Source: Kribbella sindirgiensis
GTDB taxonomy: Bacteria; Actinomycetota; Actinomycetes; Propionibacteriales; Kribbellaceae
Length of the DNA: 64,000 nt
Direction of reading: 5' to 3'
Assembly (NCBI RefSeq): GCF_004331435.1
Contig: NZ_SJKA01000002.1
Coordinates: forward strand, 248,001 to 312,000
Positions 40,529 through 48,065 of the stretch are shown piece by piece. The stretch's first letter is position 1. Every line of letters begins with the position of its first letter. The notes beneath the pieces are model-generated. The model saw only the letters and a list, made by a program, of their open reading frames with translations, was not told the origin of the DNA and searched no databases. The translations under genes and the position numbers were made by a program.

Positions 40529-41406
40529 GGCAGGTAGGCCTCGGGAACAGTGGCGTCGGAGGCGGCGGCGTTGGTCTTGGCAACGTCCAGCAGGCGGTCG
40601 AGCTGCTCGGGCTCGGTGGAGTTCACACCCAGGTCGTGGTCGATCTTGCCGAGGCCGTGGTGGTCGCTGGAGCCGGTGTAGATGATGCCGAGGTTCCGGG
40701 CGATGGCCCGCAGCGCGTCCCGCGACTCCGGCGAGTGGTCCTGGTGGTCGACCTCGATACCGGCGAGGCCGTGGTCAGCGACCAGACCCGCCAGGTTCTC
40801 CTCGGTCATCACCTTGTAGCTCGACCGGCCCCACGGATGCGCGATCACCGGCACACCGCCGGCCTCCCGCACCAGGTCGATCGCGTGCCCCGGCTCGAGC
40901 GCGTAGTGCGGGACGTGGCCGGCGCGGCCGTCGGCGAGGAACCGGTCGAACGCCTCACTCCGGTTGGCGACCGTCCCGTTCGCCACCAGCGCGTCCGCGA
41001 CGTGCGGCCGGCCGACCGACGGCGTACCGGTCGCCTGGGCCAGCACCTCGTCGACGGTGAGCGGTACGCCGATGCTGTTCAGCCGGGCGACGATCGTCGG
41101 GATCCGGTCGGTGCGGCCCTCGCGCACCACCTGCAGGTCCTTCGCGAGCGGGGCGTACGTCGGGTCGGGGAGGTAGCCGAGCAGGTGCACGCTGATCCCG
41201 TTGAGCTTGCAGGAGATCTCCAGCCCCGGGACGAACCCGATGCCGAGCTCCTCGGCGGCCCGCCGGCCGTCCACCCAGCCGTCGGCGGTGTCGTGGTCGG
41301 TGAGCGCGATCACATCGAGCCCGGCCTGCTGCGCGTGCCTCATCAGGACGTCCACCGGGTCGGTGCCGTCCGAACGGTTCGAGTGGGTGTGCAGGTCGAT
41401 GCGCAC
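40525..41406 (-). CDS. PHP-domain metal-dependent phosphoesterase
   Basis: A 293-residue PHP phosphoesterase. The metal-binding motifs are plain: RIDLHTHSNRSDGT (HxH), ALTDHDTADGW, FVPGLEISC, GVPVIAHPWGR, and YTGSSDHHGLGK. The group includes bacterial nucleoside 3',5'-bisphosphate and RNase AM-like enzymes (YciV/TrpH), which may trim RNA 5' ends. I start at GTG 41406 because the family begins RIDLHTHS; an in-frame GTG at 41439 adds 11 residues. It is first in the coupled PHP-marC-nuclease operon. Active-site residues look complete. Confidence 0.9.
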   Translation of the reverse strand: MRIDLHTHSNRSDGTDPVDVLMRHAQQAGLDVIALTDHDTADGWVDGRRAAEELGIGFVPGLEISCKLNGISVHLLGYLPDPTYAPLAKDLQVVREGRTDRIPTIVARLNSIGVPLTVDEVLAQATGTPSVGRPHVADALVANGTVANRSEAFDRFLADGRAGHVPHYALEPGHAIDLVREAGGVPVIAHPWGRSSYKVMTEENLAGLVADHGLAGIEVDHQDHSPESRDALRAIARNLGIIYTGSSDHHGLGKIDHDLGVNSTEPEQLDRLLDVAKTNAAASDATVPEAYLP

Positions 41407-41507
41407 GAGCTGGCCGTGTCCTTTCCGATGGACTGTCACGGCTGATGCTATCCGCGTTCACCTCGACGGCCTGGCACTTGTGCACAGAAGCCCTATCCTC
41501 GGGGTGC

Positions 41508-41906
41508 ATGGAGCGCGTCGACTGCGTAGGTGCCCTGGTGTACGACGAGCAGCACCGGTTGCTCGTCGTACGGAGAGCGCATGATCCCGGCCGGGGACTC
41601 TGGTCGATTCCCGGCGGCCGGGTCGAGTCCGGCGAGGACGATCCGACCGCGGTCGCGCGTGAGGTCGCGGAGGAAACCGGCCTGACCGTGAAGGTCGGCG
41701 AACTGGTGGGCGAGGTCGAACGGCCCGGTCCGCGCGGCCAGCTGTACGTGATCCGCGATTACGGGGCGACTGCCGTCGGCGGCACGCTCACGGCCGGTGA
41801 CGACGCGACCGACGCCCGCTTCGTGACCCGGTCGGAGTTCGCGGCGCTCCCGACCACGACGCTGCTCGTTTCCACGTTGGAGCAGTGGAACGCCCTGCCC
41901 GGCTGA
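41508..41906 (+). CDS. Nudix hydrolase
   Basis: A 132-residue Nudix pyrophosphatase. The Nudix box is complete: GGRVESGEDDPTAVAREVAEETGL fits Gx5Ex7REUxEExGU (shown in two overlapping parts, the G...E and REVAEETGL sections). It begins MERVDCVGALVYDEQHRLLVVRR at ATG 41508; longer in-frame starts are poorly supported. It probably removes pyrophosphate from a nucleoside diphosphate derivative. It is divergent from the PHP gene with a ~100-bp promoter region between. The substrate is not predictable. Confidence 0.9.
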   Translation: MERVDCVGALVYDEQHRLLVVRRAHDPGRGLWSIPGGRVESGEDDPTAVAREVAEETGLTVKVGELVGEVERPGPRGQLYVIRDYGATAVGGTLTAGDDATDARFVTRSEFAALPTTTLLVSTLEQWNALPG

Positions 41907-41970
41907 CAGGTGCGGGACCTTCGCGTAAAAGCTCAAGACGCACCACACCCTGTTCAGCAAGACTCAGCAG

Positions 41971-42723
41971 ATGGACGACGCTGATGTGGTACGCGCGATC
42001 GAGGAGAACTCGGCTGAGTTGCTGATGGCGATGGGTGCTGCGGGTGGTGGGTCGCAGCGCGTCGACGACCGCGCGGAGTGGACGATCGGTGGTTCGCCGA
42101 TCGACTATCACAACGCCGTGGTGCGGGCCTCCGCGGCCGAGGTGGTGGCCGAGTCCCTGGCGGAGTTGAAGAAACACGACGTACCAGGGACCTGGCATGT
42201 CGGTCCGTCGATGCCGATCTCCGCTGACGACCTGACCGCAGCGGGGTTCGTCCCGGCCGGGAGCGAGCCGGGGATGGCGGTGCGGATCCCGGATCTGATC
42301 GCGCCCCGCGCCGTACCGGGTCTGTCGGTGACGCGGGTGCAGGACGACGAGGCGCTGGCGGTCTGGGAGGCGACGCTCGGTCAGGGATTCGGCGAGGGCG
42401 AACGCGAGGCGCGGTGGGTCGCGTCGGTCTACCGGAAGCTCGGGTACGACGACCCGTGGCAGCACTACCTCGGCCGGCTGGACGGCGTACCGGTCGCGAC
42501 GGCGACGGTGTACCTCGGGGCGGGCGTCGCCGGCCTGTACTTCGTGATGACGGTGCCGGAGGCCCGCCGGCGCGGGATCGGAGCAGCAATCACGTACGAC
42601 GCCCTGCGCGCGGCAACCACGGAATACGCCGTACTCGAATCCTCGTCGGCGGGCCGGCCCGTCTACGAATCCCTCGGGTTCCGCGAGCACTGCACCGTCA
42701 ACCTCTACGAGTGGGCGGGCTGA
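41971..42723 (+). CDS. GNAT family N-acetyltransferase
   Basis: A 250-residue acetyltransferase with an N-terminal ~120-residue extension (MDDADVVRAIEENSAELLM) and a C-terminal GNAT domain. The domain shows GVPVATATVYLGAGVAGLYFVMTVPEARRRGIGAAIT, where RRRGIG is the acetyl-CoA loop, and SSAGRPVYESLGF. Two-part GNAT proteins of this kind are numerous in actinobacteria and their substrates unknown. It overlaps the end of the opposing DUF4267 gene by 19 bp. The ATG start follows no strong ribosome-binding site. Confidence 0.87.
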   Translation: MDDADVVRAIEENSAELLMAMGAAGGGSQRVDDRAEWTIGGSPIDYHNAVVRASAAEVVAESLAELKKHDVPGTWHVGPSMPISADDLTAAGFVPAGSEPGMAVRIPDLIAPRAVPGLSVTRVQDDEALAVWEATLGQGFGEGEREARWVASVYRKLGYDDPWQHYLGRLDGVPVATATVYLGAGVAGLYFVMTVPEARRRGIGAAITYDALRAATTEYAVLESSSAGRPVYESLGFREHCTVNLYEWAG

Positions 42724-43142
42724 ACAACCTCACCGGCCTGGTTGATGTTGGCGGTGTCGCGTTCGCGGAGCAGGAGGATCGCGTCGAAGAGGACGACGAG
42801 TGCTGTGAGTCCGTGAACTCCGAGCGCCGTGGCCGCGGGGCCGTCGTGGGTGAAGACGGTGATCATGTCGATGATCGGGACGAGCGAGGTGATCGCGAGT
42901 ACGACGCCCGTCGCGCGCCGCTGGCGGAGCGCGAACAGGGCCAGGATGCTCAGCCCGAGGGCGATATCGCGGATGCCCTTCACCGCGAAGTACCCGGCCG
43001 CGGTACCGGTCGGCCACGGATCGATCCCGAAGTTCGCCGCGGCGCCGTGCCCGTCGAACAACCCGTTGAACAGGAACTGGGCTCCGAACGTCAGCGGAAA
43101 GATCCCCAGCAGAACCGTCAGAACAGTGGTGAAGCGACGCAT
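42705..43142 (-). CDS. DUF4267 family small membrane protein
   Basis: A 145-residue protein with four predicted transmembrane helices: TVLTVLLGIFPLTFGAQFLF, AVKGIRDIALGLSILALFAL, GVVLAITSLVPIIDMITVF and GLTALVVLFDAILLL. The YFAVKGIRDIALG sequence marks DUF4267. It is divergent from a TetR gene, with four palindromic operators filling the 140-bp gap, so it is probably repressed by that regulator. Such TetR/membrane-protein pairs are often inducible defence modules. Function is unknown. Confidence 0.85.
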   Translation of the reverse strand: MRRFTTVLTVLLGIFPLTFGAQFLFNGLFDGHGAAANFGIDPWPTGTAAGYFAVKGIRDIALGLSILALFALRQRRATGVVLAITSLVPIIDMITVFTHDGPAATALGVHGLTALVVLFDAILLLRERDTANINQAGEVVQPAHS

Positions 43143-43190
43143 CGCATATCTCCCAACTCACAGGGCTCCGGGCACTTCCCGAGCCAGAAA

Positions 43191-43274
43191 TCTAGCAGCG
43201 CTAGATTTCCTAGCGATGCTAACCCTAACGCCATGAGATTGTCTAGCGCCGCTAGATTGTCTAGCAATGCTAGG
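43191..43274. promoter_or_regulatory. Four CTAGC-N3-GCTAG operators
   Basis: Four palindromes lie between the divergent DUF4267 and TetR genes: TCTAGCAGCGCTAGA (43191-43205), CCTAGCGATGCTAAC (43209-43223), TCTAGCGCCGCTAGA (43242-43256) and TCTAGCAATGCTAGG (43260-43274). Centres are 18, 33 and 18 bp apart, giving two 18-bp-spaced pairs, one near each gene. This fits cooperative binding by the adjacent TetR protein. Confidence 0.88.
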
Positions 43275-43282
43275 ATCCGGGC

Positions 43283-43879
43283 ATGCCGACTCAGTCACGC
43301 CGTGAAAGGGCCCGCGCGGAGCGTCACGAGCTGATCCTGCGCACCGCGCGCGAGCTCGCCGAGTCCATCGGCTGGGGGGCAGTCACGACCCGCCGCCTGG
43401 CCGACGCCATCGACTACAGCCAGCCGGTTCTCTACGGCCACTTCGAGAACATGAACGCGATCGCCGACGCCGTCGCCATCCAGGGCATCGAGGAACTGAT
43501 CGCCGTACTGCGTGTCGCGCGCACGACCGCACCGAATCCCGCGGCCGGCCTCAGCGCACTGGCCAAGGCCTATCTCGAGTACGCGTCCAACCACCCGGCC
43601 GTGTACGAGGCGATCTTCGTCCGTCCGACCGACCTGGAATTCGCTAGCGCTGATAGCCCGCTGCTCCTGAAGACGGCCTTCGCCGAGTTCCAGGCCGCGA
43701 TCGAGCCCTTCGCCGCCGGCGACGACCCCGAAACCCTCACCGAGGTCCTCTGGAGCGCCCTCCACGGCCAAGCCACCCTCGCCCACGCCCGCCGCCTACG
43801 CCCCGACCAACGTGACGGCCGGGTTGAACTCCTCGTAGCCCGTCTTTCCGGAAAGAATTCGCCACCGAGCGCGAAATAA
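43283..43879 (+). CDS. TetR/AcrR family regulator with operator array
   Basis: A 198-residue TetR protein. The DNA-binding part reads AERHELILRTARELAESIGWGAVTTRRLADAIDYSQPVLYGHFENM. The C-terminal domain (AYLEYASNHPAVYEAIFVRPTDLEF) is of the TetR_C_33/WHG type. The ATG at 43283 is nine bases after the last of four CTAGC-type palindromes, so the protein almost certainly represses itself and the divergent DUF4267 gene. Its stop codon lies inside a CTTTCCGGAA hairpin (43844-43890). Confidence 0.9.
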   Translation: MPTQSRRERARAERHELILRTARELAESIGWGAVTTRRLADAIDYSQPVLYGHFENMNAIADAVAIQGIEELIAVLRVARTTAPNPAAGLSALAKAYLEYASNHPAVYEAIFVRPTDLEFASADSPLLLKTAFAEFQAAIEPFAAGDDPETLTEVLWSALHGQATLAHARRLRPDQRDGRVELLVARLSGKNSPPSAK

Positions 43880-43890
43880 GTTCCGGAAAG
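43844..43890. repeat. CTTTCCGGAA hairpin around the TetR stop codon
   Basis: CTTTCCGGAA (43844-43853) and TTCCGGAAAG (43881-43890) form the arms, with partial inner pairing of AATTCGC and GCGAAAT. The TetR stop TAA (43877-43879) is in the loop side. A hairpin with the same arms encloses the stop of the next plus-strand gene (44959-45005). Likely a terminator or mRNA 3'-end element. The 113 bp after it, up to the AbiEi-like gene, show nothing else. Confidence 0.65.
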
Positions 43891-44003
43891 CGCCGGTCGC
43901 CGGTTCCGCGACAGCGGCGGCCGCCGGCGTCCGGCAGCGCGGGTCGCCGGGTTGTCCACAGGGGGTACGGCGGGCGCGGACGGAATCCGTCATCCTGGGG
44001 CGC

Positions 44004-44984
44004 GTGGAGTGGTGGTGGACGCAGCCGTTGTGCGCGAAGGGGATCGATGCGCTGATCGACGTGCAGGGCGGGATCGTCTCGCGCGCCCAACTCCTCGCGG
44101 CAGGCTGGTCCGAGCCGCGCATCAGAAGACCCTTACGCAACAGGCGCTGGCGAGCGGTGCATCCCGGCGTGTACGTCACTCACACAGGTCCGATCGGGTA
44201 CACCGAGCGCCTACTGGCGGCCCTGTTGTACGCCGGCCCCGACGCGGCGTGGAGTCATTACACCGCCGCGGAGCAGCTGGGACTGATCAAGCCGGATCCG
44301 GAGCGCCGCGTCCACGTGGCCATCCCGGAACACCGTAAGGTCCGACCGCGCGCCGGCCTCGTCATCCATCGCGACGAGCACTGGGCCGCCCGTCTCGCCG
44401 CAGTCGCTCCACCGCGACGTACGCCCGCGGAAGCGGTCCTCGACATCGTGGGGATCGCGCCGTCGCTGGACGAGGCGGCCGCGGTGATCGCCGAGGCGTG
44501 TCAGAGCGGCCGCGTCGGCGCGGAGGACATCCTGAGTTCGCTGGCCGATCGTCCCAGACTGCGGCATCGCGGGAGCCTCCGGTTGATCATGAAGGATGTC
44601 GTCGCGGGATCACACTCACTGCTGGAGATCCGCTACGCACGGGACGTCGAGCGTCGCCACGGGTTGCCCAGCGGGCAACGGCAGCGCTCCGTCGACGGCG
44701 AGTTCACGGACGTGCACTACGCCGGGTTCGGCCTGAACGTGGAACTCGACGGCCGCCTTCATCTCGTGCCGCAGCAGCGGTGGCGCGACCTCGATCGGGA
44801 CAATCGCGCCACGCTACGGACCGAGGCAACCCTGCGCTACGGGTGGTTCGACATCACGAACCGCTCGTGCGATGCCGCCGTACAGGTGCTTCAGGTGCTT
44901 CGTCGTACGAACCCGTTCCTCGATGCCACACCCTGCTCGCGCGGATGCCCCATCTCGGCTTTCCGGAACATTTCTGCCAGCTAG
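44004..44984 (+). CDS. AbiEi-antitoxin-like / DUF559 protein
   Basis: A 326-residue protein common in actinobacteria, with an N-terminal winged-helix resembling type IV antitoxin AbiEi (LIDVQGGIVSRAQLLAAGWSEPRIRRPLRNRRWRAVHPGVYV). A C-terminal DUF559/Vsr-like region follows, where an acidic cluster (SVDGEFTDVHYAGFGLNVELDG) recalls a PD-(D/E)XK core (D...ExDG). The expected final HxxR region is present as QQRWRDLDRDNRATL. No AbiEii toxin gene accompanies it, so the antitoxin label is by fold only. It may be an orphan nuclease-like or defence-related protein. Its TAG stop lies in a perfect 15-bp hairpin. Confidence 0.78.
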   Translation: MEWWWTQPLCAKGIDALIDVQGGIVSRAQLLAAGWSEPRIRRPLRNRRWRAVHPGVYVTHTGPIGYTERLLAALLYAGPDAAWSHYTAAEQLGLIKPDPERRVHVAIPEHRKVRPRAGLVIHRDEHWAARLAAVAPPRRTPAEAVLDIVGIAPSLDEAAAVIAEACQSGRVGAEDILSSLADRPRLRHRGSLRLIMKDVVAGSHSLLEIRYARDVERRHGLPSGQRQRSVDGEFTDVHYAGFGLNVELDGRLHLVPQQRWRDLDRDNRATLRTEATLRYGWFDITNRSCDAAVQVLQVLRRTNPFLDATPCSRGCPISAFRNISAS

Positions 44985-45005
44985 TGCAACAAATGTTCCG
45001 GAAAG
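44959..45005. terminator. Perfect 15-bp hairpin, probable bidirectional terminator
   Basis: CTTTCCGGAACATTT (44959-44973) is exactly complementary to AAATGTTCCGGAAAG (44991-45005), with a 17-nt loop containing the TAG stop of the plus-strand gene. The histidine phosphatase gene on the minus strand ends five bases beyond. Position between convergent genes suggests termination in both directions, although there is no T-tract. Confidence 0.7.
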
Positions 45006-45009
45006 TGAG

Positions 45010-45585
45010 TCAGCTGTTCCAGCGGTGGATGGCTGGGGAGCCTCGTTCCCAGCCGAGGGTCGAGATGGTGGCTGTGTTGAGGACGAAGTGGCGGCCTTCG
45101 GTGACGTCGAGTTCCAGCCAGCGGGCGGTGAGGCCGCGGAGCGCGTGGGAGTGGCCGAAGACGAGGACGTCTCCGGGTACGGCGGCGAGGCGGGCGTTGA
45201 CGCGGTCCAGGCGGGTGGCGACGTCGGCGGCTGTTTCGCCGTGGGGTACCGGTTTGTCCCAGACCGTCCAGCCGGGGACGGTCTCGCGGATCTCGGCGGT
45301 GGTGATGCCTTCGTAATCGCCGTAGTTCCACTCGACCAGGTCGTCGTCGACCTCCGCGTCGGGGAAGCCCGCGAGTTCCGCCGTACGCCGGGCGCGCTGC
45401 CGCGGTGACGTCAGCACCAGGTCGAAGGACTCCCCCGCCAGCCGTTCCCGCAGACTCGTCGCGATCCGTTCGCCCTCGGGTGTCAGGGGGAGGTCGGTGA
45501 CGGACGTGTGCCGGCCTGACCTGCTCCACTCGGTTTCCCCGTGCCGGACCAGGAAGACCCGGTCCTTCCGCTCCTGTGTGGTCAC
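45010..45585 (-). CDS. Histidine phosphatase family protein
   Basis: A 191-residue phosphoglycerate-mutase-like phosphatase. The phosphohistidine motif is FLVRHGETEWSRSGRHTS, with LVLTSPRQRARRTAELAGF, VEWNYGDYEGIT, and the second catalytic His in VLVFGHSHALRGL. This subgroup acts on small phosphates rather than glycolytic intermediates. GTG 45585 is preferred over 45648 because GAGGA lies just upstream and the domain begins there. It is divergent from a LacI regulator with a 116-bp gap containing that regulator's operator. The substrate is unknown. Confidence 0.9.
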   Translation of the reverse strand: MTTQERKDRVFLVRHGETEWSRSGRHTSVTDLPLTPEGERIATSLRERLAGESFDLVLTSPRQRARRTAELAGFPDAEVDDDLVEWNYGDYEGITTAEIRETVPGWTVWDKPVPHGETAADVATRLDRVNARLAAVPGDVLVFGHSHALRGLTARWLELDVTEGRHFVLNTATISTLGWERGSPAIHRWNS

Positions 45586-45664
45586 ACCTGCATCCTCGCA
45601 GACCGCAGATCCGTCCGCGCCGAACCCTTGACCGTTCGATCGATCCAAGGCATCGTATCGAAAC

Positions 45665-45678
45665 TGTAAGCGCTTCCA
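45665..45678. promoter_or_regulatory. LacI-family operator
   Basis: TGTAAGCGCTTCCA has the perfect AAGCGCTT core of LacI/CcpA-family operators and reads TGGAAGCGCTTACA on the other strand. It lies 24 bp before the LacI-type gene, implying autoregulation of the whole sugar operon. Confidence 0.8.
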
Positions 45679-45701
45679 CTTTTCCGTCAGGAGCGAACCC
45701 A

Positions 45702-46745
45702 GTGCCTCCCGGACCCACCGGCCGGCCGGCGACGATCTACGACGTCGCGGCCCGCGCGAAGCTGTCGATCGCGACGGTTTCGCGTGTCCTGCAAGGGACC
45801 GGCCCGGTGTCGGCGAAGGCGCGGGCGCGGGTGGACCAGGCGGCGCAGGAGCTGAACTACGTACCGCTACGGGCCGCGCGGAGTCTCGCCGTACAGCGGC
45901 ACGAGGCGCACGGGCTGGTGCTGCCGGATCTCGCCGGTCCGTTCTACGGCGACCTCCTGATGGGCTACGAACGCTGGGCCGGCGAACACGGCCAGAGTGT
46001 CGTCATCACCGTCACGCACGGCAACCCGGATCCGCGACGCACCGTGATGGACCTGGCCGGGCGGGTCGACGGGATCGTTGTCCACGGCAACGCTCTCGAT
46101 CTGCCCACGGTGCAGGGGCTGCGGAAGGCCGGCGTACCGGTGGTGCTGATCGCGCATCCGCCGGTCACCGGGTGCGACTCGGTGCGGAGCGAGAGCGCGG
46201 CGAGTGCCGAGCAGCTCACGACCCGACTGCTCGACCATGGGCGGGAGAAGCTGCTGTTCGTCGGTGATCCGGCCAGCTCGTACGACGTGTCCGAGCGGTA
46301 CGCCGGGTTCGCGAAGGCGCATGAGCTCCGCGAACTGCAGGTGCCGAAGCCGATCCGGGTGCCCCTGACGGAGGAAGCTGGACGGACGGTCGCCGAGAAG
46401 ATGCTCCAGGCAACCACCCGCTCGGGGAAGACGAGCGGGAGGCCCGATGGGTTGGTCTGTGCCAACGACGAGTTGGCGTTGGCTGCGTTGAGCGTGTTGG
46501 TCGCGAACGGGGTCGGGGTGCCTGGGGAGATTGTTGTGACCGGGTGGGACGACGTGATGGCGGCTCGGTACGTGTCGCCGGGGTTGACGACTGTGCGGCA
46601 GCCGATGGCCGAGTTGGGGCGGGTGGCCGCGGAGCGGGTGCACGAGCGGGTGACCGGAGTTCGGACCCGGGCGCGCAACGACGTACTGGCAACAGAACTG
46701 GTGCTGCGGGACAGCTGTGGCACCAACCGGGGGATGCAGAAGTAA
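45702..46745 (+). CDS. LacI family transcriptional regulator
   Basis: A 347-residue LacI-type repressor. The headpiece is TIYDVAARAKLSIATVSRVLQGTG with a hinge at YVPLRAARSLAVQR. The sugar-binding domain shows GLVLPDLAGPFYGDLLMGYE, GRVDGIVVHGN, DGLVCANDELALAAL and VVTGWDDVMAARYVSPGLTTV. GTG 45702 with AGGAG eight bases upstream is the start. It is the first gene of an operon with a binding protein, two permeases and two glycosidase-like genes, so the inducer is probably an oligosaccharide handled by them. Its own operator lies at 45665-45678. Confidence 0.92.
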   Translation: MPPGPTGRPATIYDVAARAKLSIATVSRVLQGTGPVSAKARARVDQAAQELNYVPLRAARSLAVQRHEAHGLVLPDLAGPFYGDLLMGYERWAGEHGQSVVITVTHGNPDPRRTVMDLAGRVDGIVVHGNALDLPTVQGLRKAGVPVVLIAHPPVTGCDSVRSESAASAEQLTTRLLDHGREKLLFVGDPASSYDVSERYAGFAKAHELRELQVPKPIRVPLTEEAGRTVAEKMLQATTRSGKTSGRPDGLVCANDELALAALSVLVANGVGVPGEIVVTGWDDVMAARYVSPGLTTVRQPMAELGRVAAERVHERVTGVRTRARNDVLATELVLRDSCGTNRGMQK

Positions 46746-46764
46746 CCGAGTGAGGAGACAGCAC

Positions 46765-48060
46765 ATGTTCACCCACAGCATCCGCCGCCGGCTGGTGATC
46801 GGCAGCGCTGCACTCACCGCGACAGCGCTCGCGCTGGCCGGTTGTGGACGGTCCGAGGACACACCGAGCGGCGGGTCGCAACCGACCACCACCGTCAGCG
46901 AAGGACCCGCGACCGGGAACCTGACCGTCTGGGCGATGGGCACCGAGGGCGAGAACCTGCCCAAGCTGATGGAGCAGTTCAAGCAGGCCAACCCGGGCGT
47001 CAACGTGACCGTCACGCCGATCCCCTGGGACGCCGCGCACAACAAGTTCACCACCGCGATCACCGCGAACACGCTGCCCGACGCGGCCATGGTCGGTACC
47101 ACCTGGATGGGCGAGTTCGCCGACCTCGGCGCGCTCGACCCGACACCGCAGGGCTTCGACAACTCCGGCTTCTACGAGGGCGCGCTCGACACCACGAAGG
47201 TCGGCGGAACGCAGTACGGCGTTCCCTGGTACGTCGAGACGCGGCTCGTGTTCTACCGCAAGGATCTTGCCGCGAAGGCCGGCTTCAGCACTCCCCCGAC
47301 GGACTGGGACGGGCTGAAGGCGATGGCCAAGGCCATGAAGGAGAAGGCCGGCGCGAAGTACGGGATCAACCTGCAGCCGGGCGGCGACGGGTCCTGGCAG
47401 ACCGTGATGCCGTTCGCGTGGTCGGCCGGCGCGAACATCACCGGGGACGACCAGAAGGAGTTCACCTTCGACACCCCGGAGATGCAGGAAGGGCTGAAGT
47501 ACTACCAGAGCTTCTTCACCGAGAAGCTGGCCGGTACCGACCTGCCGCCGAACCAGACCGAGGCGCAGTTCGTGAACGGTCAGGTGCCGATGTTCATCTC
47601 CGGTCCGTGGATGGCCGGGTCGGTGGCGAAGGCCGGTGGGGACGCGATCAAGCCGAACATCGGGGTGTTCCAGATCCCGAAGAACAAGACGGCGACGTCG
47701 TTCGTCGGTGGGTCGGACTTCGTGGTGTTCAAGGCGTCGAAGAACAAGGACAGTGCCTGGAAGCTGGTCAAGTTCCTGTCGGATCCGAAGACGCAGGCCT
47801 CGTGGTTCAAGATGTCGTCGGATCTGCCCGCGGTGAAGAGTGCTTGGGAGGACCCGAGTATCGCTTCGGATCCGTTGCTGCCGGTGTTCGGTAAGCAGTT
47901 GGAGGATGCGAAGGCGCCGCCGGCGATCGTGAACTGGGAGCAGGTCGCCAAGGCGTTCGACACCGAGGTCGAGAAGATGGCGAAGTCGGGACAGTCGCCG
48001 GCCGACACCGCCAAGGCCATTCAGACCAAGGCATCCGCCATCGGCACGGGCGGTAGCTGA
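46765..48060 (+). CDS. Sugar ABC transporter substrate-binding lipoprotein
   Basis: A 431-residue family-1 solute-binding protein. The signal ends in the lipobox LALAGCGRS (Cys ~28), and the mature part has NLTVWAMGTEGENLPKLMEQFKQANPGVNVTV, WDAAHNKFTTAI, GVPWYVETRLVFYRKDLAAKAG, and a late FVGGSDFVVFKASKNKDSAWKLVKFLSDP. This is typical for oligosaccharide receptors that feed cellulose-, chitin- or glucan-type uptake systems. AGGAG precedes the ATG. It follows the lacI-type gene by 19 bp and precedes the permeases by 5 bp. Confidence 0.92.
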   Translation: MFTHSIRRRLVIGSAALTATALALAGCGRSEDTPSGGSQPTTTVSEGPATGNLTVWAMGTEGENLPKLMEQFKQANPGVNVTVTPIPWDAAHNKFTTAITANTLPDAAMVGTTWMGEFADLGALDPTPQGFDNSGFYEGALDTTKVGGTQYGVPWYVETRLVFYRKDLAAKAGFSTPPTDWDGLKAMAKAMKEKAGAKYGINLQPGGDGSWQTVMPFAWSAGANITGDDQKEFTFDTPEMQEGLKYYQSFFTEKLAGTDLPPNQTEAQFVNGQVPMFISGPWMAGSVAKAGGDAIKPNIGVFQIPKNKTATSFVGGSDFVVFKASKNKDSAWKLVKFLSDPKTQASWFKMSSDLPAVKSAWEDPSIASDPLLPVFGKQLEDAKAPPAIVNWEQVAKAFDTEVEKMAKSGQSPADTAKAIQTKASAIGTGGS

Positions 48061-48065
48061 GCATC

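Noticed and set aside
44004..44984. A complete type IV AbiE toxin-antitoxin system.
   Set aside because: Only an AbiEi-like winged helix fused to a DUF559-type domain is present. No AbiEii nucleotidyltransferase adjoins, and the next gene is a histidine phosphatase on the other strand.
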